64,000 bases of DNA, taken from assembly GCF_004327355.1 (NCBI RefSeq), contig NZ_QJUM01000022.1, positions 1 to 64,000 on the forward strand, read 5' to 3'. Shown piece by piece: positions 6,547-15,593 of this stretch (positions are counted from its first letter, which is position 1; the number at the start of each line of letters is the position of its first letter). Source of the stretch: Phytopseudomonas dryadis (lineage in GTDB: Bacteria > Pseudomonadota > Gammaproteobacteria > Pseudomonadales > Pseudomonadaceae). The translations under genes and the position numbers were made by a program. The notes beneath the pieces are model-generated. The model was not told where the DNA came from, ran no database searches, and saw nothing but the letters and a program-made list of their open reading frames with translations.

Positions 6547-7932
6547 TCAGCGTTCGCTCTTGGGCGGGCTTTCCGGCAGAAACCAGTTGAGCAGCAGGGC
6601 GCAGATGCCGCCGGTGGCGACGCCGGATTCCAGCACGTTGCGCAGCGCCGCCGGCATGTGGGCGAGGAACTCCGGCACCTGGGACACGCCCAGGCCCAGG
6701 GCCAGGGACACGGCGATGATCAGCAGGGCGCGGCGATCCAGGTCGATGCCGGCGAGGATGTTGATGCCCGACGCCGCGACGGCGCCGAACATGACCATGG
6801 CCGCGCCGCCCAGCACCGGTTCCGGCACCGCCTGGATCACCCCGGCCACCGCCGGGAACAGGCCGAGCAGCACCAGCATCAGGGCGATCCACACGCCGAT
6901 ATGGCGGCTGGCGATGCCGGTCAGCTGAATCACCCCGTTGTTCTGGGCGAAGATCGAGCTGGGGAAGGTGTTGAACACCCCCGCCAGCAGCGAGTTGACG
7001 CCGTTGACCAGCACGCCGCCCTTGATCCGCCGCATCCACAGCGGGCCCTCGACCGGCTGGCGCGATACCTTGCTGGTGGCGGTGACGTCGCCGATGGCTT
7101 CCAGCGAGGTGACCAGGTAGATCACCAGCATGGGTATGAACAGGCTCCAGGAAAACCCCAGGCCGAAGTGCAGCGGCGTCGGCACCTGGAACAGCTCGGC
7201 CTGGTGCATGCCGCTGAAGTCCAGGCGGCCCAGGTAGCCGGCCAGGGCATAACCGACGAGCAGGGCGATGACGATCGCGCAACTGCGCATCCACACCAGG
7301 GGGATGCGGTTGAGCAGCACGATCACCGCCAGCACCGTACCGGACAGCAACAGGTTCTCGCCATTGGCGAAGGTACCGTCGGCCATGGCGCCGAAACCGC
7401 CGCCCATGCTGATCAGGCCGACCTTGATCAGGGTCAGGCCGATCATCAGCACGACGATGCCGGTCACCAGCGGGGTGATCAGCTTCTTCACGAAGGGCAG
7501 GATGCGCGAGATGCCGATCTCGATGAACGAGCCGGCGATCACCACGCCGAAGATCGCCGCCATCACGCCTTCCACCGGCGTGCCCTGCTTGACCAGCAGC
7601 GCGCCGCCGGCGATCAGTGGGCCGACGAAATTGAAGCTGGTGCCTTGCACCACCAGCAGGCCGGCGCCTAGCGGGCCGAAGCGGCGGCACTGCACGTAGG
7701 TGGCGATGCCGGAGATCACCAGGGACATGGACACGATCAGGTTGGTGTCACGGGCCGAGACGCCCAGCGCCTGGCAGATCAGCAGGCCCGGGGTGACGAT
7801 CGGCACGATGATCGCCAGCAGGTGCTGCAGCGCCGCGAGCAGGGCGACCAGTGGGCGTGGGCGGTCTTCCAGGCCATAGATCAGTTGGTTGTCGCGCGCT
7901 GCGGCCTGGTCGGGAGAGTCGGCTGGGTTCAT
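6547..7932 (-). CDS. NCS2 nucleobase/xanthine-uracil permease
   Basis: A 461-residue proton-coupled importer of the nucleobase-cation symporter-2 (NAT) family, with about 14 membrane segments in the inner membrane. The NAT signature is seen as QNNGVIQLTG near residue 328, followed by a helix rich in VLLGLFPAVAGVIQAVP and the GGAAMVMFG stretch. The N-terminus (LQHLLAIIVPIVTPGLL) and TSFNFVGPLIAGG also fit. The family divides into uracil and xanthine/urate carriers; the sequence by itself does not decide, although the overall pattern is closer to the xanthine/urate branch. It stands alone, converging on the YitT gene across a REP pair. No purine riboswitch or operator was seen upstream. Confidence 0.9.
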   Translation of the reverse strand: MNPADSPDQAAARDNQLIYGLEDRPRPLVALLAALQHLLAIIVPIVTPGLLICQALGVSARDTNLIVSMSLVISGIATYVQCRRFGPLGAGLLVVQGTSFNFVGPLIAGGALLVKQGTPVEGVMAAIFGVVIAGSFIEIGISRILPFVKKLITPLVTGIVVLMIGLTLIKVGLISMGGGFGAMADGTFANGENLLLSGTVLAVIVLLNRIPLVWMRSCAIVIALLVGYALAGYLGRLDFSGMHQAELFQVPTPLHFGLGFSWSLFIPMLVIYLVTSLEAIGDVTATSKVSRQPVEGPLWMRRIKGGVLVNGVNSLLAGVFNTFPSSIFAQNNGVIQLTGIASRHIGVWIALMLVLLGLFPAVAGVIQAVPEPVLGGAAMVMFGAVAASGINILAGIDLDRRALLIIAVSLALGLGVSQVPEFLAHMPAALRNVLESGVATGGICALLLNWFLPESPPKSER

Positions 7933-8058
7933 GGCGGTGCCCCGAAAAAGAGCGTGATTCTACGGGGCTCGGCGGCGGCCGGCGAGTGCCCATCGCTGGG
8001 CGCTGCCGGGGTGTTCTGCGGGCGATCCGGCAGCTGGCTGCCGGGTTGCGCCTGGGCC

Positions 8059-8586
8059 TCAGGCGACTTCGCTGAACTGGATGATCTCCACCCAGTAGCC
8101 GTCCGGATCCTTGATGAAGGCGATGTCGCGCATGCGGCCATCGCTCAGGCGCTTCTGGAAGTCCACGCCGAGGTCTTCGAAGCGCTGGCAGGCGGCCTTG
8201 ATGTCCGGCACCGCCACGCACAGGTGGCCGAAGCCGCGCGGGTCGCTGTTGCCGCTGTGGTAGGAAAACGCCGGGTCCTTCTCGGTGCCGTGGTTGTAGG
8301 TCAGTTCCAGCACGCCGGGGATGGATTTGCGCCACTGGTGACGTTCGGCCGGGTCGGCCGGGATCTGCGACTTGTCCTTGAGCAGGGCGAGGAAGTACAG
8401 GCTGAACCCGGCATCCGGGAAGTCCTTCTTCTCCAGCAGGGTGAAGCCCAGCACGCGGGTGTAGAAGTCCAGCGAGTGCTCGAGGTTCTTCACCCGGATC
8501 ATGGTGTGGTTGTAGACGAAGTCGGCGGTGGCGACGTCGGGCTTGGCGGTCACACCGGGCAGGGTGTTGAGGTCATCGAGGGTCAT
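8059..8586 (-). CDS. gloA: Lactoylglutathione lyase (glyoxalase I)
   Basis: A 175-residue glyoxalase I that converts the methylglyoxal-glutathione hemithioacetal to S-lactoylglutathione in the cytosol. The four metal ligands are in place: His in FVYNHTMIRV, Glu in GVLELTYNH, His in GFGHLCVAV, and Glu in YWVEIIQF. The start at 8586 (MTLDDLNTLPGV) is chosen over an ATG 12 bases earlier because GGAG sits just upstream of it and Pseudomonas GloA proteins start with this sequence. Length is typical of the longer, eukaryote-like class of GloA. It is a single gene 126 bases downstream of the permease start, without visible regulator sites. Confidence 0.95.
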   Translation of the reverse strand: MTLDDLNTLPGVTAKPDVATADFVYNHTMIRVKNLEHSLDFYTRVLGFTLLEKKDFPDAGFSLYFLALLKDKSQIPADPAERHQWRKSIPGVLELTYNHGTEKDPAFSYHSGNSDPRGFGHLCVAVPDIKAACQRFEDLGVDFQKRLSDGRMRDIAFIKDPDGYWVEIIQFSEVA

Positions 8587-8667
8587 GGGGGTCTCCATCG
8601 GGATGTGCCTGGGCAGGCTGAAAAAGTCGCTACCTGTCTAGATGGCTTCGCCAGCCAGGTTTTTCAA

Positions 8668-8784
8668 GGCCGATAGCGGCCTTCGGCCTTCGATCAAAAG
8701 CGCTCGAGGCTGGAAAGCTGGACGAAAGAGCCTGTGCGGTTTGCTTGTCGTTCAGCCTCCAGCCTCAAGCGCTCCTATCGGCCG
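8668..8784. repeat. Heptamer array 2, long inverted pair after the YfcE-type gene
   Basis: The left arm (8699-8726, GCGCTCGAGGCTGG...GGACGA) pairs with the right arm (8748-8773, TCGTTCAGCCTCCAGCCTC...GCGCT). Outer segments CCGATAG (8670) and CTATCGG (8775) extend the stem. Within the right arm the 7-bp period AGCCTCC/AGCCTCA is visible. It starts about 20 bases after the stop of the phosphodiesterase gene and probably closes that transcript. Confidence 0.65.
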
Positions 8785-8803
8785 TCCGCTTTTGCGCCTT
8801 GCA

Positions 8804-9295
8804 TCAGACATCCAGCGTAATCAGCTCGGCTCGCACCGCGTCACCGTCGATACGCAGCAGGGCCACGCCGACGGGCAGCTTGAAGCGCCTGGGGCCGGCG
8901 CTGCCGGGGTTGAGATAGAGCACGCCGTCGCGCTCTTCGTGCAGCGGTTTGTGCGAGTGCCCGGCGATCACCGCGTCGATGCCTTGCGCCTTGGGGGCGA
9001 TGTTCAGTTGCTTGAGGTCGTGGAGGATGTACAGGGTCACCCTGCCGAACTTGAGGATCAGTTGCTCGGGCAGGTTTTCCGCCCAACTGCCTTCATCGTT
9101 GTTGCCGCGTACCACCGAGAGCGGCGCGATGCGTTCCAGTTCGGCGAGAATCTGTGGCCCGCCGATGTCGCCGGCGTGGATCAGGTGATCGCAACCCTGC
9201 AGCGCGCTCAGGGCCTGCGGGCGCAGCAGGCCGTGGGTGTCGGCGATCAGTCCTATGGTCAAGGATCTTGGTCTGGTCTGCGGTTCCCGGTTCAT
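8804..9295 (-). CDS. YfcE/MJ0936-type metallophosphodiesterase
   Basis: A 163-residue calcineurin-like phosphoesterase of the YfcE type, expected to need two divalent metals and to hydrolyse small phosphodiesters; the natural substrate is unknown. The metal-site motifs appear in order: LIADTHG near residue 17, HAGDIGG near 39, VRGNND near 61, and AGHSHKP followed by LNPGSAG. The start at 9295 follows GGAGG by seven bases, better than an upstream ATG. It lies directly downstream of ilvD in the same direction, but an intrinsic terminator (9310-9340) separates them. Confidence 0.9.
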   Translation of the reverse strand: MNREPQTRPRSLTIGLIADTHGLLRPQALSALQGCDHLIHAGDIGGPQILAELERIAPLSVVRGNNDEGSWAENLPEQLILKFGRVTLYILHDLKQLNIAPKAQGIDAVIAGHSHKPLHEERDGVLYLNPGSAGPRRFKLPVGVALLRIDGDAVRAELITLDV

Positions 9296-9309
9296 CTCGC
9301 TTCCTCCCA

Positions 9310-9340
9310 AAAGCAAGAAGCCCGGCGGGGCCGGGCTTTG
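9310..9340 (-). terminator. Intrinsic terminator of ilvD
   Basis: On the minus strand AAGCCCGGC pairs with GCCGGGCTT around a CCC loop, followed by TCTTGCTTTT. It begins about 15 bases after the ilvD stop and ends just before the ribosome-binding site of the phosphodiesterase gene. Confidence 0.85.
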
Positions 9341-9354
9341 CGAGCGTGCCGCCT

Positions 9355-11193
9355 TCAGCCGTCCAGCAGCGCCTTGTTGCGTACCGCGCCCTTGTCGGCG
9401 CTGGTGGCGAGCAGGGCGTAGGCCTTGAGGGCGGTGGTGACTTTGCGTGGACGCTGTTCCGCGGGTTTCCAGCCTTTCTTGTCCTGCTCATGGCGGCGAT
9501 GGGCGATTTCCTCGTCGCTGACCAGCAGGTTGATCGAGCGGTTGGGGATGTCGATCAGCACCTTGTCGCCGTCGCGCACCAGGCCGATGGCGCCGCCAGC
9601 GGCGGCTTCCGGCGAGGCGTGGCCGATGGACAGGCCCGAGGTGCCGCCGGAGAAGCGGCCGTCGGTGAGCAGGGCGCACTGCTTGCCCAGGCCCTTGGAC
9701 TTGAGGTATGAGGTCGGGTAGAGCATCTCCTGCATGCCCGGGCCGCCTTTCGGGCCTTCGTAGCGGATGATGACGATGTCGCCGGCCTTCACTTCGTCGG
9801 CGAGGATGCCGCGCACGGCACTGTCCTGGCTCTCGAAGATCCTGGCGGTGCCCTCGAACACCAGGATCGACTCGTCGACGCCGGCGGTTTTCACCACGCA
9901 GCCGTCGAGGGCGATGTTGCCGTACAGCACGGCCAGGCCGCCTTCTTTCGAATAGGCGTGCTCGACGCTGCGGATGCAGCCGTGCTCACGGTCATCGTCC
10001 AGGGTCGGCCAGCGGGTCGACTGGCTGAACGCGGTCTGGCTGGGGATACCGGCCGGGCCGGCCTTGAAGAAGTGGTGCACGGCTTCATCGTCGGTCTGGG
10101 TGATGTCCCACTTGGCGATGGCCTCGATCATGCTGCGGCTGTGCACGGTCGGCAGGTCGGTATGCAGCAGGCCGCCACGGGCCAGCGAACCGAGGATGCT
10201 GAAGATGCCACCGGCGCGGTGCACGTCTTCCATGTGGTACTTCTGGATGTTCGGCGCGACCTTGCACAGTTGCGGCACGTTGCGCGACAGGCGATCGATG
10301 TCGCGCAGGTCGAAGTCGATCTCGGCTTCCTGGGCGGCGGCCAGCAGGTGCAGGATGGTGTTGGTCGAGCCGCCCATGGCGATGTCCAGCATCATGGCGT
10401 TCTCGAAGGCCTTGAAGTTGGCGATGTTGCGCGGCAGTACCGAATCGTCGTTCTCGCCATAGTAGCGCTTGCACAGTTCGACGATGGTGCGCCCGGCCTG
10501 CAGGAACAGCTGTTCGCGGTCGCTGTGGGTGGCCAGGGTCGAACCGTTGCCCGGCAGGGCCAGGCCGAGGGCCTCGGTCAGGCAGTTCATCGAGTTGGCG
10601 GTGAACATGCCGGAGCAACTGCCGCAGGTCGGGCAGGCGCTACGCTCGTACTCGGCGACCTTCTCGTCGCTGGCCGAACTGTCGGCGGCGATGACCATGG
10701 CGTCGACCAGATCCAGGCCATGGTTGGCCAGCTTGGTCTTGCCGGCTTCCATCGGCCCGCCGGAGACGAAGATCACCGGGATGTTCAGGCGCAGGGCGGC
10801 CATCAGCATGCCGGGGGTGATCTTGTCGCAGTTGGAGATGCAGACGATGGCGTCGGCGCAGTGGGCGTTGACCATGTATTCCACGGAGTCGGCGATGATC
10901 TCGCGACTCGGCAGCGAATAGAGCATGCCGTCGTGGCCCATGGCGATGCCGTCGTCCACGGCGATGGTGTTGAATTCCTTGGCCACGCCGCCGGCCCGCT
11001 CGATCTCGCGGGCCACCAGTTGGCCCAGGTCCTTCAGGTGCACGTGGCCGGGCACGAACTGGGTGAAGGAGTTGGCGATGGCGATGATCGGTTTCTTGAA
11101 GTCATCGTCCTTCATCCCGGTGGCGCGCCACAGGGCGCGGGCGCCGGCCATGTTGCGGCCGTGGGTGGAGGTTTTCGAACGATAGTCAGGCAT
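9355..11193 (-). CDS. ilvD: Dihydroxy-acid dehydratase
   Basis: A 612-residue Fe-S enzyme that dehydrates 2,3-dihydroxy-isovalerate and 2,3-dihydroxy-3-methylvalerate to the 2-oxo acids in valine and isoleucine synthesis. Fe-S and substrate signatures are intact: NSFTQFVPGH near residue 41, ISNCDKITPGM near 120, and CPTCGSCSGMFTANSMN near 195, with GRFSGGTSG toward the C-terminus. The length corresponds to the long [4Fe-4S] E. coli type. The ATG at 11193 follows an AGGAAA site. It is read as a single gene with a clear terminator; the 282-bp leader region upstream probably holds its promoter, but no leader peptide or attenuator was recognised. Confidence 0.98.
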   Translation of the reverse strand: MPDYRSKTSTHGRNMAGARALWRATGMKDDDFKKPIIAIANSFTQFVPGHVHLKDLGQLVAREIERAGGVAKEFNTIAVDDGIAMGHDGMLYSLPSREIIADSVEYMVNAHCADAIVCISNCDKITPGMLMAALRLNIPVIFVSGGPMEAGKTKLANHGLDLVDAMVIAADSSASDEKVAEYERSACPTCGSCSGMFTANSMNCLTEALGLALPGNGSTLATHSDREQLFLQAGRTIVELCKRYYGENDDSVLPRNIANFKAFENAMMLDIAMGGSTNTILHLLAAAQEAEIDFDLRDIDRLSRNVPQLCKVAPNIQKYHMEDVHRAGGIFSILGSLARGGLLHTDLPTVHSRSMIEAIAKWDITQTDDEAVHHFFKAGPAGIPSQTAFSQSTRWPTLDDDREHGCIRSVEHAYSKEGGLAVLYGNIALDGCVVKTAGVDESILVFEGTARIFESQDSAVRGILADEVKAGDIVIIRYEGPKGGPGMQEMLYPTSYLKSKGLGKQCALLTDGRFSGGTSGLSIGHASPEAAAGGAIGLVRDGDKVLIDIPNRSINLLVSDEEIAHRRHEQDKKGWKPAEQRPRKVTTALKAYALLATSADKGAVRNKALLDG

Positions 11194-11475
11194 GGCGGTT
11201 TCCTGCGGCTAATCAGGTATCTGGTTATGTGCGTTGTGTGGGAGCGACTAGCCGAGGTCGAGCGGCAGATGGCCGTCGATTCGGTGGGGCCGCGCAGGCA
11301 ACGGGGTTGACGTGCGCGCGGCCGGGGCCCACAAGCCCGCCGAAGGATGGTTGGCGAGGAATGCCGACGATTCTACGCCGCTCGGCGGCGCAGGGGAAAG
11401 GGTGATGGTGCGCGGGCGGCTCCGGCGCGGTCGTGCTGAAACGTCAACAGACCCTAGGCGCCGCCCGCGTGCCGG
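11194..11475. other. Intergenic region upstream of ilvD, boundary of the accessory block
   Basis: No gene is seen in these 282 bp. The part near ilvD should carry its promoter. At 11235-11332 TGTGGGAGC and GGGGCCCACA face each other, possibly a decayed REP pair. Nearer the TRAP gene, GCGCGGGCGGCTCC (about 11409-11422) is mirrored by GGCGCCGCCCGCG (about 11458-11470); this could end the TRAP transcript but has no T-run. Confidence 0.45.
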
Positions 11476-14046
11476 CTAGGCGAGTGCCGGCTGCGCCTGG
11501 CGGCGGGCGCGGCGGTGCTGCAACCAGGCGATCAGGCCGAGCAGCAACAGCGCCGGGATCCACATCAACTGCTTGGGCGGCCGCTGCGCCGGCACCTGCA
11601 GCTCGAGTATTTCCTGGTCGAATTGCAGACCAGCGGACGCCGCCGGGCTGTTGAAGGCCACGCTATCGATCAGCACCTTGTCGTCCTCGTCGTAGAGCAC
11701 CAGGCCAAGGCTTTCCATGCGCTGTTGCGGCTCGCCCTCGGGCACGCCGAGAATGATGGTCAGGTCGCGCTGGCTACCGTCGATATCCTCGCTGCGCACC
11801 AGCAGGCGCAGTTCGGCGCCGGGCTCGGCGTCCTGCACGGCTTCGGCGAAGCGTGCCGGCGGTTCGCTGTGGAACGGTGGCTTGAGGGTGTCGAGCCAGA
11901 ATTCCGGGCGGAACAGGGTGAAGGACACCAGCAGCAGGAGCAGGCCTTCGTACCAGCGGTTCTTCGCCAGGAACCAGCCCTGGGTCGCCGAGGCGAACAT
12001 CAGCATGGCGATGGCCGCGGTGATGAAGGTGACGATGCCCTGGCCGAGGGTGACGCCGATCAGCAGCAGGTCGGTGTTGAAGATGAACATGAACGGCCAG
12101 ACGATGCTGCGCGCCTCGTACATGAACGCCTGCACGCCGGTCTTGATCGGGTCCTCGCGGGAAATTGCCGCCGCGGCGAAGGACGCCAGGCCCACCGGCG
12201 GCGTGGCGTCGGCCAGCAGGCCGAAGTAGAAGACGAACATGTGGATGGCGATCAGCGGCACCACCAGGCCGTTCTGCTGGCCGAGGGCGACCACCACCGG
12301 CGCCATCAGCGACGACACCACGATGTAGTTGGCGGTGGTCGGCAGGCCCAGGCCGAGGATCAGGCAGAACAGGCCGGTGAGGATCAGCATCAGCAGCAGG
12401 TTGCCCATCGACAGCATTTCCACCAGGTCGGCCAGCACCAGGCCGACCCCGGTCTGGGAAATGGCGCCGACCACGATGCCGGCGGTGGCCGTGGCGATAC
12501 CGATGCCGATCATGCTGCGCGCGCCGCCGATCAGGCCGTGGTAGAGGTCGAGCAGGCCATCCTTGAAGGTGCCGTCGACGTGCTCGCTGTCCTTGCGCAT
12601 CCAGCTTAGCAGCGGGCGCTGGCTGACCAGGATGCAGATCAGCGTGACCACGCCCCAGAACGCCGACAGCCCCGGTGACAGGCGCTCGATCATCAGGCAC
12701 CAGACCAGGATCACCACCGGCAGGATGAAGTGCAGGCCCGAGAGCAGTACGGCGCGCGGCGATGGCAGTTCGGTCAGGGCGGCGTCGGGGTCTTCCACCG
12801 GTAGCGGGGCGACGCTGGCGGAGATTTTCAGCAGGCCGAGGTAGACCAGCACCGTCAGGCCGGCGATGACCCAGACCGCGGCATCGCCGAGCAGCGGTTT
12901 CAGCCAGCCCAGGCCGTAGTAGACCGCCAGCGACAGGCCGCTGATCAGCGCGACGCCGAAGCAGAAGCCGATCAGGCGGCGCATGAATGGCCGGGTGTCG
13001 CGTCGCGGCAGGCCCTGCATGTTCATCTTCACCGCTTCCAGGTGCACGATCCACAGCAGGGTGATGTAGGAAATGGTCGCCGGCAGGAAGGCGTGCTTGA
13101 GCACTTCGACATAGGGAATGCCGACGTACTCGACCATCAGGAAGGCGGCCGCGCCCATCACCGGCGGCATCATCTGGCCGTTGGTCGAGGCGGCGACTTC
13201 GATGGCGCCGGCCTTGGTGCCCGGATAGCCGACCTTCTTCATCATCGGGATGGTGAAGGTGCCGGTGGTGACCACGTTGGCGATGGACGAGCCGGAGACC
13301 AGGCCGGTGAGCATGGAGCCGACCACCGAGGCCTTGGCCGGGCCGCCGCGCATGTGGCCGAGCATGGAGAAGGCCAACTGGATGAAATAGTGCCCGGCGC
13401 CGGCACGTTCGAGCAGGGCACCGAACAGCACGAAGAGGAAGACGAAGCTGGTGGAGACGCCCAGGGCGATGCCGAACACCCCTTCGGTGCTCAGCCACTG
13501 GTGGTTGGCCAGGCCGGTGAGGCTGACCCCGCGGTGCGCCAGCAGGCCGGGAATCCAGGGGCCGGCCAGGGAGTAACCGATGAACACCAGGGCGATGATC
13601 GCCAGCGGCGCGCCCAGGGTTCGGCGCGTCGCCTCCAGCAACAGCGGTATGCCGATCAGGGCGGTGAGCAGATCCAGACTGGTCGGGTTGCCGGGGCGTG
13701 ACGACAGTTCGCGGTAGAACACGCACAGGTACAGCACCGAGGCGCAGACCATCAGTGCCAGCAGCATGTCCACGATGGGCACGTGGCGGCGCGGCGAGCG
13801 CTTGAACGCCGGGTAGGCGAGAAAGGCCAGGGCCAGGGCGAACGCCAGGTGGATGGTGCGGCTTTCCGTGTCGTTGAGGATGCCGAAGCCGAAGATGAAC
13901 GGCAGGGGCGAGGCGATCCACAGTTGGAACAGCGACCAGGCCAGGGCCAGACCGGCGATCAGGCCGGCCATGGCGCCGGCGGGATTACGTGCACCGGTTT
14001 CCTGGGCTGCCAGTTCCTCGGCAGTCATGGTTGGCGGATTGCTCAT
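11476..14046 (-). CDS. TRAP transporter fused permease (DctQM fusion with DUF3394)
   Basis: An 856-residue inner-membrane subunit combining the small four-helix (DctQ-like) and large twelve-helix (DctM-like) TRAP permeases, the type that works with TAXI binding proteins in secondary, sodium-driven uptake. A first set of helices covers about residues 25-180. The DctM core follows with motifs FGALLERAG, GGPAKASVVGSMLTGLVSGSS and NGQMMPPVMGAAAF, then GLGLPTTANYIV near residue 560. The C-terminal 150 residues match the DUF3394 type of extension, ending in a last helix and an Arg-rich tail. It is the final gene of the dehydrogenase - RidA - TAXI - TRAP set, 89 bases after the binding protein, which supports one transport unit. 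Confidence 0.93.
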   Translation of the reverse strand: MSNPPTMTAEELAAQETGARNPAGAMAGLIAGLALAWSLFQLWIASPLPFIFGFGILNDTESRTIHLAFALALAFLAYPAFKRSPRRHVPIVDMLLALMVCASVLYLCVFYRELSSRPGNPTSLDLLTALIGIPLLLEATRRTLGAPLAIIALVFIGYSLAGPWIPGLLAHRGVSLTGLANHQWLSTEGVFGIALGVSTSFVFLFVLFGALLERAGAGHYFIQLAFSMLGHMRGGPAKASVVGSMLTGLVSGSSIANVVTTGTFTIPMMKKVGYPGTKAGAIEVAASTNGQMMPPVMGAAAFLMVEYVGIPYVEVLKHAFLPATISYITLLWIVHLEAVKMNMQGLPRRDTRPFMRRLIGFCFGVALISGLSLAVYYGLGWLKPLLGDAAVWVIAGLTVLVYLGLLKISASVAPLPVEDPDAALTELPSPRAVLLSGLHFILPVVILVWCLMIERLSPGLSAFWGVVTLICILVSQRPLLSWMRKDSEHVDGTFKDGLLDLYHGLIGGARSMIGIGIATATAGIVVGAISQTGVGLVLADLVEMLSMGNLLLMLILTGLFCLILGLGLPTTANYIVVSSLMAPVVVALGQQNGLVVPLIAIHMFVFYFGLLADATPPVGLASFAAAAISREDPIKTGVQAFMYEARSIVWPFMFIFNTDLLLIGVTLGQGIVTFITAAIAMLMFASATQGWFLAKNRWYEGLLLLLVSFTLFRPEFWLDTLKPPFHSEPPARFAEAVQDAEPGAELRLLVRSEDIDGSQRDLTIILGVPEGEPQQRMESLGLVLYDEDDKVLIDSVAFNSPAASAGLQFDQEILELQVPAQRPPKQLMWIPALLLLGLIAWLQHRRARRQAQPALA

Positions 14047-14135
14047 GGACTCGATTCCAGGCTGCGTGACGAAAACTGCCGGGCATCAGGCGATGACCGG
14101 CAGCGAGTGTGACTCCGAGGCGGGTATGGCGAGGC

Positions 14136-15116
14136 TTACAGCCAGCCGCGCTCCTTGTAATAGCGCTCCGCGCCTTCATGCAGCGGCGCCGACATGCCGG
14201 TGCTGATCATTTCCTCTTCGGTGAGGTTCTCGAAGGCCGGGTGCAGGCGCTTGAAGCGGTCGAAGTTCTCGAACACCGACTTGACCAGCAGGTACACGGT
14301 GTCGGCGCTGGTCTTGGTCGAGGTGGTCAGCAGCGCCTTGCCGCCAATCGAGGGGATCGGCTGATCCACACCCTTGTAGATGCCGGCCGGGATCTCGGTC
14401 TTGATGTAGTAGGTCTTCTCTTCGAGGAATTTGTCGATGTCCGGACCATCGACCGCAATCAGTTTGGACGCCACCACGCTCAGGCCTTCCTGGATCGCGC
14501 CGCTGGGATGGCCGACTACGTAGGTCATGGCGTCGAGGTTGTTGTCGGCCAGCGCCGAGGCCATTTCCGCGGGCTTGAGTTCGGCGGCCAGGGCGAAGGA
14601 GCTGTTCTTCCAGCCTTTGGCCTGCATGATTTCCTCGAAGGTGTCACGGCTGCCGGAACCCGGCACGCCGATGTTCACGCGCTTGCCGGCCAGGTCGTCG
14701 AAATTGGCGATCCTGGCGCTGTCGCGGGCGACGATGGTCAGCACTTCGGTCTGCATGGAGAACACCGCGCGCAGGTCTTCCATGGCGCCTTGTTTCTCGA
14801 ACGGCGGCAGGCCTTTGTAGGCCTTGAACTGGTGGTCGGCCTGGGTGAAGCCGAAGTTGAATTCACCGCTGCGCAGGGCGTTGATGTTGAACACGCTGGC
14901 GGCGGTGGAGGGGGCGTTGCACTTGATGCCCTGGTCGGCGCCGGTGCGGTTCATGAAGCGACAGATCGACTGACCGGCCACGTAGTAGACGCCGGTCTGG
15001 CCGCCCGTGCCGATGGTGACGAAGCGCTCCTGGGCCTGTACGGCGAGGCTGGCGCAGGACAAGACCGTGGCGGCCGCGAGAGCGCTGAAGGCGCAAGGTA
15101 GGGAAGGTATCTTCAT
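14136..15116 (-). CDS. TAXI-family TRAP transporter solute-binding protein
   Basis: A 326-residue periplasmic binding protein for the adjacent TRAP permease. Residues 1-28 form a signal peptide ending VQAQ. The TAXI hallmark appears directly after it as FVTIGTGGQTGVYYVAGQ, then CNAPSTAASVFNI, and NIGVPGSGSRDTFEEIM in the second lobe. Known TAXI proteins bind acidic amino acids or dicarboxylates, but the ligand here is not evident from sequence. Two Cys in the first lobe (CRF and IKC) could form a disulfide. Its neighbours, an amino-acid dehydrogenase and a RidA imine deaminase, point toward an amino acid as substrate (inference). Confidence 0.94.
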   Translation of the reverse strand: MKIPSLPCAFSALAAATVLSCASLAVQAQERFVTIGTGGQTGVYYVAGQSICRFMNRTGADQGIKCNAPSTAASVFNINALRSGEFNFGFTQADHQFKAYKGLPPFEKQGAMEDLRAVFSMQTEVLTIVARDSARIANFDDLAGKRVNIGVPGSGSRDTFEEIMQAKGWKNSSFALAAELKPAEMASALADNNLDAMTYVVGHPSGAIQEGLSVVASKLIAVDGPDIDKFLEEKTYYIKTEIPAGIYKGVDQPIPSIGGKALLTTSTKTSADTVYLLVKSVFENFDRFKRLHPAFENLTEEEMISTGMSAPLHEGAERYYKERGWL

Positions 15117-15220
15117 GGTGCTTTCCTTATTGTACGAGGCCGCTGTTCGGCACCGCTGGAGAGTAAGGAGCCGGTAACCGCCGGGTAGGGCGGTCGCCGG
15201 CGCGGCTTGTCCTGTCTGGA

Positions 15221-15577
15221 TCAGGCGCGAACGGCGGCGATGACCATTATTTCAACCAGCACATCCGGCGATGCCAGCGGTGCCTGCGTGGTTGCGCGCG
15301 CTGGAGCACAATTTTGCGGCAACCAGGCCTCCCATACGGCGTTCATTTTCGTGAAATCCGTTTCAATATCTTTCAACCAGATCTGTGCGCTGAGCAGATG
15401 GCTGTTGTCGCTACCGGCCTGCTGCAGCAGCGCGTCGATCTTGGCCAGCACCTCGGCGGTCTGCCCGGAACAGTCCAGGCTGCGATCGGTCGGCACCTGG
15501 CCGGCGAGGAAAATCAGCCCGCCGTGGACGACGGCGCCGCTCATGCGGGCGTTGCTGGCGATACGTTGAATGCTCAT
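15221..15577 (-). CDS. RidA family (YjgF/YER057c/UK114) protein
   Basis: A 118-residue member of the RidA superfamily, trimeric enzymes or binding proteins that hydrolyse reactive enamines and imines such as 2-aminoacrylate. The usual features are GGLIFLAGQVPTDR near residue 20, the DALLQQAGSDNSHLL helix, and the C-terminal stretch SPDVLVEIMVIA; the Arg that binds the substrate carboxylate in canonical RidA is probably the R in NCAPARATT. The start lies 16 bases after the stop of the dehydrogenase gene, so the two are almost certainly co-transcribed. It fits clearing of imines released by that flavoenzyme. Confidence 0.9.
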   Translation of the reverse strand: MSIQRIASNARMSGAVVHGGLIFLAGQVPTDRSLDCSGQTAEVLAKIDALLQQAGSDNSHLLSAQIWLKDIETDFTKMNAVWEAWLPQNCAPARATTQAPLASPDVLVEIMVIAAVRA

Positions 15578-15593
15578 GACAGTAATCCTTCGA

